The translations under genes were made by a program, and so were the position numbers. Shown piece after piece: positions 17,972-26,784 of a DNA stretch of 64,000 bases. The stretch is from Parablautia sp. Marseille-Q6255. GTDB taxonomy: Bacteria > Bacillota > Clostridia > Lachnospirales > Lachnospiraceae. Location: contig NZ_CATNVD010000008.1 in the NCBI RefSeq assembly GCF_951230155.1, positions 104,852-168,851 on the forward strand, read 5' to 3'. The notes under the pieces are model-generated. The model was not told the DNA's origin. It saw nothing but the letters and a program-made list of their open reading frames with translations, and did not search any database. Every line of letters starts with the position of its first letter. Within the stretch, counting starts at the first letter, position 1.

Positions 17972-18018
17972 GGTGCTGTGGCACGGGGACTTCCAAAAGG
18001 TCCACGTGCTACAGCACC
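17972..18018. terminator. Bidirectional terminator
   Basis: GGTGCTGT pairs with ACAGCACC, with an inner GGAC/GTCC stem. The left flank is A-rich (TAAAAAAG), which gives a U-tract for the minus-strand gene, and the right flank is TTATAATTAT. It lies between convergent genes. Confidence 0.7.
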
Positions 18019-18037
18019 TTATAATTATGGGCAATTA

Positions 18038-18676
18038 TTATTGTAAAGAGTATTCTTTTAATTCCTCCAGAAATTCTTTATAGTCGTCATCCGACCAGTA
18101 AAACGTCAGTTGTTCCTCAGAATAGTCTTCTGGTCTGTCCTGCATGAAATTATTACCGACATCATAACCGAACCGCTTCAGCACGGTCTGGGCAAATTCT
18201 CTGAAAAACATCCCGATCCCGGTTATGACATTTCCATCTTCTACGATTCCCTTATGTATAAAATGTTCTTTTTCAATAAAATCAAATGTGTCTGTCATTT
18301 GCATAAAATAGCCTGCTGTAAACTTCCTGCCGCATAAGATCCCGGATTTGGACAGCAGCAGGGGAGATGAGGAAATGGCTGCAAAAACGACGTCTGAGTC
18401 CCTTCCGGATCTCAGGAAGCCGATCAGTTTATCATCAAACAATGCCGGAAGAGGATTGATTGTCCCAGGCAGGATCACACAATCATAATCTGTTATTTTG
18501 ACTTCTTCCGTTACTTTAGTAGGGAGGACCCGCACCCCTTCTTCGCTCATGTATTCTTTAGGCTCTGTCGCGATAAAATCAATTTTTTCACCAAACCAGA
18601 CAGTCAGTGCAGAGGTAAGGCAGGTTATTTCCTGCAAAGAAAAATCTGGATATAATAAGACAGCAAATTTTTTCAT
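18038..18676 (-). CDS. DJ-1/PfpI family protein
   Basis: A 212-residue protein with the alpha/beta fold of the DJ-1/PfpI (class I glutamine amidotransferase-like) family: MKKFAVLLYPDFSLQEI strand-helix start, YDCVILPGT in the middle, FAAISSSPLLL at the nucleophile elbow. The elbow normally reads AAICAGP; here Ser102 takes the place of the catalytic cysteine, so the usual protease or glyoxalase chemistry is doubtful. The start at 18676 is chosen because a strong GGAGG precedes it; an upstream in-frame ATG at 18820 lacks one. The gene is monocistronic. Confidence 0.75.
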   Translation of the reverse strand: MKKFAVLLYPDFSLQEITCLTSALTVWFGEKIDFIATEPKEYMSEEGVRVLPTKVTEEVKITDYDCVILPGTINPLPALFDDKLIGFLRSGRDSDVVFAAISSSPLLLSKSGILCGRKFTAGYFMQMTDTFDFIEKEHFIHKGIVEDGNVITGIGMFFREFAQTVLKRFGYDVGNNFMQDRPEDYSEEQLTFYWSDDDYKEFLEELKEYSLQ

Positions 18677-18831
18677 GGGCACTTCCTCCTTAAAAATAAA
18701 ATAATCTGAATTAATAATATAATTATATAGTTTGCCTGATAAAATTGCAACAGAGTATTCGTCATACGATAATTTAAAAATACAGAGCATAATTTGTGAA
18801 AACATTGACGCTCTGATCAATTCAGAATATA

Positions 18832-20379
18832 ATGAAGTTGATTTCAGTGCTGCTTCGGATGACAGTGAAGCCGGCTACAGGGTGCCTGAAAAGAAGATAT
18901 GGATTAGAGAGGGAAAGGGCTGCTCTGGCCGTATTGCCGACAGATGTTTCTGCTCCGTCTCCGGGCTGCGTATTTCTCGGTATCGAAGGTGAATATATCA
19001 CAGAAATACAGGCGGCAGTCAATCGGATCAATGAGATCCGTCTGGAAGCCTGCAGGGAGGGGGTGCCGAATCCCAATAATGGAAAACCGCTGACGAAGGC
19101 AGATTACGTGCCGGTCAGGTGGTCAGCGGATCTTGAATACATTGCCAGAATCCGTGCGGCAGAGTCGAGCATTACGATGAACCACATTCGTTTGAATGAA
19201 AAGCCCTGGTATGATATGACCGGGCCAAACGGCGGAAGCAGCAGCGCAGAGGTGATCGCATGGAACAGCAGCAGGACGATGGTCTGCGGAATCAATCAGT
19301 GGTATGAGGAGAAAGCAGACTGGGTAAGCGGAAATCCGTATGCAGTCACCGGCCATTATTCTTCGATGATTGATCCGGCACATCAGTATGTAGGACTGGC
19401 CTCCTTTTATCGTTCAGATCTGCCGTGGTTCCAGAACACGACAGTTGGAGAGTATTCGACTGCACAGGGCATGAACGAAGCGCGGGGCAGTGCAGTAAAA
19501 AACTGTATACAGACAGTTGAAACAGCGTCGCAGTATCTTATGGCAAACAGCTGTAAAGTGAGTGGGAACGTACCTGAAAAAGCGGGGCAGAGTGGTTCTG
19601 TGTATCTGAGTATGGCTGTCAGAGCCGGGAGTGATCCGACTCTGTATCAGACGCACAATCTTCGCGTACTCGGAGCAGTGCGCTGGACTTCATCCGATCC
19701 ATCCGCAGTATCTGTCTTAGCAGATGGCACAGTGATGGCGAAGAGATGTGGTACAACGGTGCTTACAGGCACAGCGGCAAACGGAACCTCTGCAAGTATC
19801 CGCCTGTCGATCGATCATAACTGGGATGGTGGGAGAGTGACAAAGGAACCGACCATTTCCAAAAAGGGAGTAAAAACCTTTACCTGTACGGGCTGTGGTG
19901 CGACAAGAACAGAAAAGCTGCCCATCGTTAAGCTGCGTAAGGGAAAAGTATATACGATTGGAAGGTATCGGTATAAGTTGACAAATGCCAGCAAAAATGG
20001 CAGAGGAACAGTGGCACTTGCAGGAACGACACAGAAAAAATTTGCGCTCACAGCTGTGAATATTCCCGGGACAGTGAAGATCGGCGGAGTAAAGTTCCAG
20101 GTGACGGCAATAGAGAATAAGGCGTTTAAAGGCTATGGCAGGCTGAAAGCCGTCACCATAGGAAAGAATGTCAAAACGATCGGTACAGAAGCATTTTGTA
20201 AATGTAAAAGTCTGAAGAAAATGACGATCAAGAGTAAATCCCTGACGAAGGTCGGGAAAAATGCGATTAAAAGTATCGAAAAGAAGGCGGTGATCCGTGT
20301 GCCGTCAAGTAAACGCAAGGCGTACAAAAAGCTGTTTCACAGCGGTACAGGATATCAGAAGAGAATGAAGATCAGGTAA
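18832..20379 (+). CDS. CAP-domain, Ig-like and BspA-repeat protein, probably 5'-damaged
   Basis: A 515-residue reading frame with domains typical of secreted gut-bacterial surface proteins. A CAP/SCP-like domain lies at about 50-200 (YVPVRWSADLEYIARIRAAE), a BIG2 Ig-like domain at about 255-325 (VRWTSSDPSAVSVLADGTV), a zinc-ribbon-like stretch follows (FTCTGCGATRTEKLP), and BspA-type LRR_5 repeats form the C-terminus (KAVTIGKNVKTIGTEAFCKC). The expected signal peptide is missing: the frame is closed by a stop at 18814-18816 and no ribosome site precedes the ATG. The 5' end has probably been lost or frameshifted, so the protein may not be exported. Confidence 0.65.
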   Translation: MKLISVLLRMTVKPATGCLKRRYGLERERAALAVLPTDVSAPSPGCVFLGIEGEYITEIQAAVNRINEIRLEACREGVPNPNNGKPLTKADYVPVRWSADLEYIARIRAAESSITMNHIRLNEKPWYDMTGPNGGSSSAEVIAWNSSRTMVCGINQWYEEKADWVSGNPYAVTGHYSSMIDPAHQYVGLASFYRSDLPWFQNTTVGEYSTAQGMNEARGSAVKNCIQTVETASQYLMANSCKVSGNVPEKAGQSGSVYLSMAVRAGSDPTLYQTHNLRVLGAVRWTSSDPSAVSVLADGTVMAKRCGTTVLTGTAANGTSASIRLSIDHNWDGGRVTKEPTISKKGVKTFTCTGCGATRTEKLPIVKLRKGKVYTIGRYRYKLTNASKNGRGTVALAGTTQKKFALTAVNIPGTVKIGGVKFQVTAIENKAFKGYGRLKAVTIGKNVKTIGTEAFCKCKSLKKMTIKSKSLTKVGKNAIKSIEKKAVIRVPSSKRKAYKKLFHSGTGYQKRMKIR

Positions 20380-20410
20380 GTAGTGAGTTAAATGAGACGG
20401 AGGTATTTAG

Positions 20411-20632
20411 ATGTTAAAAAAAGCGTTTTGGGTTCCTTACGAGGATAGCACCCATTATCCAACGGTTACAAAAACTATGGAAGCAATTTCAAAATATTGT
20501 GAAGGAAGTGGGGAGTCGTATACTTTTATTACCGATGACGAAGTAGAGATAAACGGAAAAAGATATGAAATATATCGGGGGTATGAAAATGGTAGCAGAG
20601 GAAATTACGGTATAAAATGTAAAGAAAAATAA
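20411..20632 (+). CDS. Small DUF4318-like protein
   Basis: A 73-residue protein with a GGAGG site 7 bases before the ATG. The pattern YPTVTKTMEAISKYCE then VEINGKRYEIYRGYEN and a final GIKCKEK resembles the DUF4318 family, small proteins of unknown function in Clostridia. No membrane segment or catalytic motif is seen. It stands alone between the CAP protein and a membrane protein. Confidence 0.55.
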   Translation: MLKKAFWVPYEDSTHYPTVTKTMEAISKYCEGSGESYTFITDDEVEINGKRYEIYRGYENGSRGNYGIKCKEK

Positions 20633-20907
20633 TTTCTGATTTAGAAAAACAAAGAAAATGTATAGGACAACGACGCAAAAGTTCAGCAAATGGAGATTAT
20701 AAATCAGGAAAGTGTGAATGAGGATTGAAGGTGAATCAAACGAAGTTTACATAGTAAAAAAAGCAGTGTGACTTGAATGCTGAGGTGCTGCAACGAGATT
20801 TTTAACAATTTGAGGTATATCAAGCAACGTTGTAGGGTATAACACATAAATCTGTTGAACAATAGCAAACTAATGACTATTTTTAAGTTTAATGCGGAGG
20901 ATGAACC
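20633..20907. other. Intergenic stretch without recognisable content
   Basis: This stretch of about 275 bases is AT-rich and has stops in all frames. I see no hairpin or repeat in it. A GCGGAGG ribosome site at its right end belongs to the small ORF at 20908. Confidence 0.4.
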
Positions 20908-21793
20908 ATGAAATCATCATATCTGGTTATTTTGATATATGCTATAGCTGTTGTCGTAATGATTTATTGCGTTGATAATAAAACAGTTTCAATTAGATCT
21001 AAAAGCCGAGAGGCTTGCGATGGTTACTATAACGGTAATTTTATTCTCTGCAGGGGGAACATATATCATTGCATTGGCTTTTAAGAATGCAGATAATATC
21101 GAACAAGTTGGATCTGCTGATGCATGGATAGGGTTTGCAGGAGCTGGAATGAGTGGAGTAATTACCATGTTGGCGCTGTATTTTACACTCAAGTCCTCAA
21201 CAAAAGCAAATCAATTATCAGAAAAATTAATGGAACTAGAAGTAGATCACTACAAGTTAGAAATGCGTCCTTTTGCATTTATAAGTAAGTGGGAGGCTTT
21301 TAACATCACTTATAAAGAGTTGGCTGATAATCCGACAGAGAAGTATATTCAGATTGGTGAATATAAACAAGGAACGGCTTTGGGAATTGCATTGGAATTA
21401 ACCAACACAACACAATCATGCATTGGTGTAAGTTACTCCTGTGGTAAATCACAGAATGGTTTAAATGCTTGGGGAAAAGCTGCGGCAAATCAGGAAAATC
21501 TCAAAATGATTCTATCCCCGGGCGAAAAAGACCGATTTGTATTTTACGCTTCATCCGAGTTTATGATGAACCAGATACATAATACAACCGTCGTAGAATT
21601 GGTTTTAGAAAATAGATTTGCGGAGCGCTACAAAGAAACATTCGAATTAATTATTACAGCCTTATCTAATAAAGCAGCTCTCCCACAGGGAAAATGGTAT
21701 TGCCATTTATTTGTGCAAAACTATACTATCTGGAGATACAAAAGAAATAAAGCCAATCAAATCGAATGTGTTGAAGAAACTCTTTCGTTTTGA
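20908..21793 (+). pseudogene. Membrane protein with probable N-terminal frameshift
   Basis: The ATG at 20908 has a good GGAGG and opens a frame for a membrane segment (MKSSYLVILIYAIAVVVMIY) that runs on only to 58 residues. In the next frame, from a TTG at 20972 or an ATG at 21020 (weak GAGAGG), a frame of up to 273 residues has two more membrane segments (MVTITVILFSAGGTYIIALAF; IGFAGAGMSGVITMLALYF) and a soluble C-terminus to 21793. A single extra base near the A-run at about 20977-20986 would join them. Either the gene is broken there or translation starts at 21020. The family is not recognised. Confidence 0.5.
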
Positions 21794-21794
21794 C

Positions 21795-21830
21795 AAACAA
21801 CCTTCTGAAATAGAACACAGAAGGTTGTTT
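21795..21830 (+). terminator. Rho-independent terminator
   Basis: AAACAACCTTCTG pairs perfectly with CAGAAGGTTGTTT around a 10-base loop. A-rich and T-rich flanks make it potentially bidirectional. Confidence 0.85.
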
Positions 21831-21901
21831 TATAAAACAAAAATATTAAAAAAGCAATTGTTGATTTGTCTGTGATGCCAACAGCTCAAGTGAGAGCTGT
21901 G

Positions 21902-23593
21902 TTATTTGTCCATCCCGCAGGCAGTCGCTGTCTCGATCAGGCAGCGGTCATTGATGACTGTGTCGTAGAAGCGGTAGCCGCCGGAGAAGTTGCGGGCGTC
22001 AAAGCCGTATCCGCAGAGGATCCTGACTGCGATATAGCTGCGCAGTCCGCTCTGGCACATGACATAAACTGTTTTGTTTTTGTCGAGCTCGTCGATATGT
22101 TCGCGCAGGTCGTCGACGGGGATATTGATAAAGCCGTCTGCGTGGCCCCGGGCATACTCGCCGGGAGTCCTCACATCGAGAAGGATGACGCTTCCATCGC
22201 GCGCAAGGGTCTCCACATCCTCTGCATGAAACTGTTTCAGATGTCCCAGCGCAATATTTTCTATCATAAATCCGGCCATATTGACCGGATCCTTTGCGGA
22301 GGAATACGGCGGCGCATAGGCAAGGTCAAGCTCCTTTAGGTCCGTCGCCTTCAGCCCTGCGTAAATAGCTGTCGCAAGAACATCGATCCGTTTGTCGACT
22401 CCCTCATATCCGACGATCTGAGCGCCGAGCAGGCGGAAGGTTTCTTTTTCAAAGAGCACCTTCATTGTCATAAGCTTTCCGCCCGGATAGTAACCGGCGT
22501 GGCTCATCGGAGAGAGGATCACCTTGTCAGCGTCAATCCCCGCCCTTTTTGCTGTCCGCTCATTGATGCCGGTGACAGCGGCGGTCATGTTAAATACCTT
22601 GATGACGGAGCTTCCTATAGAACCTGGATAGTGGCTGTCCTTGCCGCAGATATTGTCTGCCGCGATGCGTCCCTGCCTGTTCGCAGGACCGGCGAGAGAG
22701 ATCAGCGCATTCTCTTTTGTCACAGCATGCTTTATCTGCACGGCGTCGCCCACTGCGTAGACGTCGGGAGCAGAGGTTTCCATGCGGTCGTTTACGATGA
22801 TACTGCCCTTTAATCCAAGTGCAAGACCTGCCTGCTGCGCAAGCTGCGTATCCGGGGTAACGCCGATCGCGAGTATGACCATATCGGCATGCAGTGGAGA
22901 CTCATCCTTTAGCAGGACATCCATACCGCCGTCCTTTTCTTCAAAGCCCTCTACCGTGTGGCCGAGCGCGAGGCGGACGCCGTGTCTGCGCATTTCGCTG
23001 TGGATAAAGGATGCCATATCCTCGTCAAACGGGTTCATCAGCTGTTTCGGGCGCTGGACGATCGTAACCTCCATGCCCAGCTCGCGCAGATTTTCTGCAA
23101 GCTCCAGCCCGATAAAGCCTCCGCCTGCCAGTATAGCTGATTTTGGCTGATGCTCCTGAGTGAACGTTTTGATGCGGAAGGTATCCTCTACCGTGCGCAG
23201 TGTGAAAAGCCTGTCGCTTTCCATGCCGGAAAGAGGCGGCAGTGTCGGTCTGGCTCCGGGAGAGAGCAGCAGCTTGTCATAGCTTTCCTCGAACACTTCT
23301 CCGGTCTCTAAATTTTTCACGGAAACGGTGTGCTTTTCTGGATGGATCGCCGTGACCTCGTGGCGTACCTTCATGGCGATGTGAAAGCGCGCATAAAAGC
23401 TCTCCGGCGTCTGGAGTGTCAGCTCCTCCGGATCGGTGATCACATCTCCGATATGGTAGGGAAGTCCGCAGTTCGCGTAGGAAATATAACCGGAACGTTC
23501 AAAAACAACGATTTCTGCGTGCTCATCTAATCTTCGTATTCTGGCAGCCGCCGTTGCGCCGCCTGCCACACCTCCAACAATGACAACCTTCAT
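21902..23593 (-). CDS. CoA-disulfide reductase-like flavoprotein with C-terminal rhodanese domain
   Basis: A 563-residue pyridine nucleotide-disulfide oxidoreductase. The FAD-binding GGVAGGATAAARIRR is at residues 7-21, the single redox cysteine is C42 (SYANCGLPYH), the NAD site is in LAGGGFIGLELAENLRELG, and a second FAD motif is DVYAVGDAVQ. A rhodanese domain fills the last ~105 residues with active-site loop CQSGLRS (C513). This matches CoA-disulfide reductase/NADH-dependent persulfide reductase fusions. The ATG at 23593 is chosen because a GGAAAGGTGG precedes it. It ends an operon with a rhodanese, an Fe-S membrane protein and a ferredoxin, suggesting persulfide or sulfur reduction. Confidence 0.88.
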   Translation of the reverse strand: MKVVIVGGVAGGATAAARIRRLDEHAEIVVFERSGYISYANCGLPYHIGDVITDPEELTLQTPESFYARFHIAMKVRHEVTAIHPEKHTVSVKNLETGEVFEESYDKLLLSPGARPTLPPLSGMESDRLFTLRTVEDTFRIKTFTQEHQPKSAILAGGGFIGLELAENLRELGMEVTIVQRPKQLMNPFDEDMASFIHSEMRRHGVRLALGHTVEGFEEKDGGMDVLLKDESPLHADMVILAIGVTPDTQLAQQAGLALGLKGSIIVNDRMETSAPDVYAVGDAVQIKHAVTKENALISLAGPANRQGRIAADNICGKDSHYPGSIGSSVIKVFNMTAAVTGINERTAKRAGIDADKVILSPMSHAGYYPGGKLMTMKVLFEKETFRLLGAQIVGYEGVDKRIDVLATAIYAGLKATDLKELDLAYAPPYSSAKDPVNMAGFMIENIALGHLKQFHAEDVETLARDGSVILLDVRTPGEYARGHADGFINIPVDDLREHIDELDKNKTVYVMCQSGLRSYIAVRILCGYGFDARNFSGGYRFYDTVINDRCLIETATACGMDK

Positions 23594-23594
23594 A

Positions 23595-23915
23595 TTATCT
23601 TTCCACCTTTCCTGTGTAGGAGGCAATGCCACCTATATTTTTTACGTTTGTATATCCCATCTGTGTCAACAGTCCCGCAGCCTGACGGCTCCTGGCGCCC
23701 GACTGGCAGTGCACAAAGACAGGCGTTTCTTTTCCCGTGACGATATTCTGGATCCGCTCAATGGACTGCAGGGGGACATTTTTGCTGTTTGGAATATGTC
23801 CCTGTGCGTACTCCTGCGGCGTGCGGACATCGAGCAGGATGGCTCCGGCAGTATCTTTATATTCTGTAATACCCTGGTTGATATCCGGGCCTCTGAAAAA
23901 ATTAAAAAAATTCAT
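23595..23915 (-). CDS. Single-domain rhodanese-like sulfurtransferase
   Basis: A 106-residue protein consisting of one rhodanese domain: AILLDVRTPQEYAQGHIPNSKNVPL, then the active-site loop CQSGARSR with catalytic C70. It would carry a persulfide on that cysteine. The gene ends one base before the start of the CoA-disulfide-reductase-like gene, so the proteins are probably partners in sulfane-sulfur transfer. Confidence 0.9.
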   Translation of the reverse strand: MNFFNFFRGPDINQGITEYKDTAGAILLDVRTPQEYAQGHIPNSKNVPLQSIERIQNIVTGKETPVFVHCQSGARSRQAAGLLTQMGYTNVKNIGGIASYTGKVER

Positions 23916-23947
23916 GTCTTTCCCTCCGTATTTTTAATAATTTATAT

Positions 23948-24514
23948 TTATTTTTTCACCTTGCAGATCAGCTGTGTCATCGTCCCCATCGGACAGTATA
24001 CGCACCAGCTGCGCGGCTTATAAAGCACCATAGTCAAAAGTCCAAGTATGGTGGACGTCAGCATCACGCTGTAAAATCCAAAGGCGAATGCAGCGACACC
24101 CTCATGGAAGACTGTTCCGTGATACGCCCAGTGCCACGGGAGCTTAAAGGTCCACAGTAGCGTGACTGCCTGCCGCAGATCCTGTGCACCGGAAAAAACA
24201 AGACAGGTATTCCAGAGCATCTGGAAGAACATGACAAAGAAGAAAATCAAAAATCCATAGCGGAACCATTTGCTTTTCATCCAGTGCGGAATGTCCTTTT
24301 TGCGAGAGAGACCGAAGCGTCCTCCGAGCAATCCAAAAAGCTGTCCCCTGCCGCAGTAGCGGTTACAGTAGCCCTTTGTACCTGTTGCCACAGAGATGAT
24401 CAGTGGGATAAAGAAGCACAGCAGACCAAGCCAGGCAAAAAGGATATTAAAAAATCCAAGCAGCAGATACGCAAGAGATGCGATCCAGAGATAATCATAC
24501 CATTTCTTTTTCAT
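23948..24514 (-). CDS. NapH-like 4Fe-4S membrane protein
   Basis: A 188-residue protein with about five membrane segments and two cysteine clusters facing one side, CNRYCGRGQL and CVYCPMG, the arrangement seen in NapH/NosR-related and CcoG-like membrane ferredoxins. The start at 24514 is set by a 4-base ATGA overlap with the ferredoxin gene. It may pass electrons between the quinone or ferredoxin pool and the sulfur enzymes downstream in the operon; that role is inferred. Confidence 0.8.
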   Translation of the reverse strand: MKKKWYDYLWIASLAYLLLGFFNILFAWLGLLCFFIPLIISVATGTKGYCNRYCGRGQLFGLLGGRFGLSRKKDIPHWMKSKWFRYGFLIFFFVMFFQMLWNTCLVFSGAQDLRQAVTLLWTFKLPWHWAYHGTVFHEGVAAFAFGFYSVMLTSTILGLLTMVLYKPRSWCVYCPMGTMTQLICKVKK

Positions 24515-24723
24515 TGCGGCACCTCTCTTAGCGTAATGACGGAAGCCGGGCATTCTCTGGCGCATTTGCCGCAGCCAACGCATGCTTCCAGCCGGATCTT
24601 TGCCGTGATCCCCTTCCATATTTCAATAGCGTCCCTGGGACAGACCTTTACGCAGCAGCCGCAGGCAACGCAGTCGTCTGTCTCGACAAAGGCTTTTCTC
24701 TTTTTCCTGATCTTCGTTTCCAT
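24511..24723 (-). CDS. 2[4Fe-4S] ferredoxin
   Basis: A 70-residue ferredoxin with two CxxCxxCxxxCP clusters (C18, C21, C24, C28 and C48, C51, C54, C58). It is the first gene of the four-gene redox operon and is translationally coupled to the Fe-S membrane protein. Confidence 0.92.
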   Translation of the reverse strand: METKIRKKRKAFVETDDCVACGCCVKVCPRDAIEIWKGITAKIRLEACVGCGKCARECPASVITLREVPQ

Positions 24724-24827
24724 AGCACCCTCCTGTGATTGATGAGACTACGATAACATAGAAAAAGGAAGGAGTCGGTGATATTATCACAGAAAAGAAG
24801 GCTGGACAAGGTAGCAGTATGATTGCT

Positions 24828-25510
24828 TTTTCGAGAATATTTTTGAAGGTTATAAAACTTTTGTAGGACAGGATGAACTGGTATTTTCACAGTTGCAAGG
24901 AATTGCGGAAATCTATAAAATTCATGATTCTGTACAAAATCCAGAATCCATTGTCCTTAACAAAGCGGATTATCAGAGATTTCATGACAAAGGAAAATAC
25001 CTTGCTGCAAAATTGATGACGATTTTTATAGAATATCCGATTATTTTCATAGGTTACTCTATTTCAGATTCAGATATTCAGGCGATTCTTAGCGATGTTG
25101 TAGAATGCTTACCATTGGATAAAATAGAAACTTTACAAAAACGCTTTGTTTTTGTTGAATATAAACCGGATTTCATTGGAAGTGAGATAACTTCTCATTC
25201 AATGATTATACGCAGTAAATTGTTGGAAATGACTAAAATAACACTTTTAGATTTTAGTCTGTTATATGATGCCCTGTCTGTGAAAAAAGCGGCTTTACTA
25301 GTTAAATTATTGCGTAGATTTAAGGATGAGGTTTATACCTTTGCATTGACTCAACAACCGGGACCAACGATGCAGGTTGCTTCGTTGGAAGATGGTCGTA
25401 TTGATGAAAATATGCTTGCACTTTCGATTGGTTTAGCAACGACTGGCGTATATGGTTTGGCAAGAGCAGCTCGAAGAAGAAATAAGAAACGCTCGGGACC
25501 AGAACTCTAA
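24828..25510 (+). pseudogene. C-terminal remnant of a SIR2-family protein
   Basis: An open frame from about 24828 reads FENIFEGYKTFVGQDELVF, then EIYKIHDSVQNPESIVL, then IIFIGYSISDSDIQAIL. This is the second half of the NAD-binding domain of SIR2-like proteins found in phage-defence islands, where the NADase triggers abortive infection. The N-terminal half, with the GAGAS nucleotide site, is absent and no start codon with a ribosome site is present. The left break lies just beyond the promoter region of the ferredoxin operon, so it marks the island boundary. Confidence 0.65.
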
Positions 25511-25844
25511 ACTGTGGTTACAGGTAAATAAATCATCTGTGCAAGCTGTGGACGAGGCATATAAAAAACAAAAAGAAGCAGAGAAACAATTGCAGTCATT
25601 AAAGTATCATGCGGAACAGAATAGAAAGATAGCTGAGACGGAAGTGCGAAAACTGAAAAAAAGAATAAAATTGCAATCAGAGAAGATAAAAGAGATAAAA
25701 TTTTTCTGTGGAATCGGATATATAGTGGCACTTGTACTTTCAGCTTGTCTTATTAAGATGTACTTCTCGGTTTACTATTTACCATTAAGATGTGCTTTTT
25801 GTGATTTTAAATGCGATATTTCGGAATTAAATTACTATTTTTAA
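25452..25844 (+). pseudogene. Coiled-coil and membrane-segment protein, probable remnant
   Basis: A 130-codon frame overlaps the end of the SIR2 remnant in a different frame. It encodes a charged coiled coil (KKQKEAEKQLQSLKYHAEQ and onward) followed by one membrane segment (IGYIVALVLSACLIKMYF) and a short Cys-containing tail. The internal ATG has no ribosome site. It may be the C-terminus of a larger, deleted protein, or the frameshifted tail of the SIR2 gene. I do not recognise the family. Confidence 0.4.
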
Positions 25845-25853
25845 TAGATTAGA

Positions 25854-25882
25854 TTGTTTGAAACGCATTTTTGTGATATGAT
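25854..25882 (+). promoter_or_regulatory. Probable promoter of the BREX operon
   Basis: TTGTTT (25854-25859) and TATGAT (25877-25882) are spaced by 17 bases, about 50 bases before the small XRE regulator. No clear palindrome overlaps it. Confidence 0.6.
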
Positions 25883-25934
25883 GATAAATACCATGTGAAC
25901 AGATGTTTCAAGCAAATAAGATTGAGGTGAAAAA

Positions 25935-26153
25935 ATGGCAGTTAGTTACAAGAAATTGTGGAAATTGTTAATTGATAAAGAAATGATGAAGAAAGATTTG
26001 CGTGCAATGACAGGAGTTAGTACAACAACGATGTCTCGATTATCAAAAGATGAAAATGTAAGTACAGAGATTCTGTCAAAGATATGCTCTGCTTTAAATT
26101 GTGATGTGGGAGATATCATGGAATTTGTTCCTGATAAAAAAGAGGAGCAGTAA
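25935..26153 (+). CDS. XRE-family HTH regulator of the BREX operon
   Basis: A 72-residue Cro/CI-type DNA-binding protein. The helix-turn-helix is DLRAMTGVSTTTMSRLSKDE at residues 21-40, and ICSALNCDVGDIMEF is the typical end of the domain. It sits 14 bases before brxA on the same strand, so it is probably the local regulator of BREX expression. BREX operons elsewhere are often headed by a different, larger regulator (BrxR); this small one would be an alternative. Confidence 0.85.
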   Translation: MAVSYKKLWKLLIDKEMMKKDLRAMTGVSTTTMSRLSKDENVSTEILSKICSALNCDVGDIMEFVPDKKEEQ

Positions 26154-26167
26154 GGAGGTACGGGAAC

Positions 26168-26773
26168 ATGGATCATTCTTATCCTTATATTGCGTCTTTG
26201 ACCAGAGAGCCATTCCTTTTTTATGAAATGCGTTCCACTGCAAGGCTTATGTCAGAAGGAATTTCTGATGATACGATTGTAAAAGAAATTGTAGCGCAGA
26301 ATCTCTTCCAGTACCCAACGGAAAAATCCATTACACGCATGGCAAAAGCCTGTATAAAACGGCTTCATGCACTGGAAGATGATTCCCTGGTTTTTGCGAT
26401 TGCGTCACAGCCAACGGATGTAGCAAAACAGATTTGTCTGTATGCATTGATGAAGCAGAGCCGACTAGTTTGGGAATTTATGCTGACAGTCATTGGTGAG
26501 AAGTACAGATTAAGGGACACGTCTTTTGGTAAGATAGATTTGAATACATTTTTTATGCGTTTACAGGAACAAAATGATACCGTAGCTTCCTGGAGCGATA
26601 GTACGATAACAAAGTTAAAACAGATTATTGCCAGAGTGCTTGTCGAAACAGAATATCTCGACAACCGAGAGGCAGATCATTTGAATCCAATATGGCTGCA
26701 TCCTGTTTTGGAGAATGCTATCAGAAGCAATGGCGATACGGCGATACTGCCGGCGTTTAATTGCTTTGTGTAG
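26168..26773 (+). CDS. brxA: BREX protein BrxA (DUF1819)
   Basis: A 201-residue DUF1819 protein, the first core gene of type 1 BREX. Recognisable features are the start SLTREPFLFYEMRSTARLM and the end of the all-helical body around LNPIWLHPVLENAIRSNGD. BrxA is a small DNA-binding protein with an NusB-like fold whose exact part in defence is unsettled. A GGAGG site lies 8 bases before the ATG. The next gene follows after 11 bases. Confidence 0.9.
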   Translation: MDHSYPYIASLTREPFLFYEMRSTARLMSEGISDDTIVKEIVAQNLFQYPTEKSITRMAKACIKRLHALEDDSLVFAIASQPTDVAKQICLYALMKQSRLVWEFMLTVIGEKYRLRDTSFGKIDLNTFFMRLQEQNDTVASWSDSTITKLKQIIARVLVETEYLDNREADHLNPIWLHPVLENAIRSNGDTAILPAFNCFV

Positions 26774-26784
26774 GAGGTAACCAG

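Noticed and set aside
18677..18820. N-terminal extension of the DJ-1/PfpI gene to 18820
   Set aside because: The added 48 residues are unlike the family and the promoter-like AT-rich stretch lies inside; a strong GGAGG precedes 18676.
24724..24827. tRNA or attachment site at the left end of the defence island
   Set aside because: No tRNA-like cloverleaf or matching direct repeat at the right end could be found by eye.
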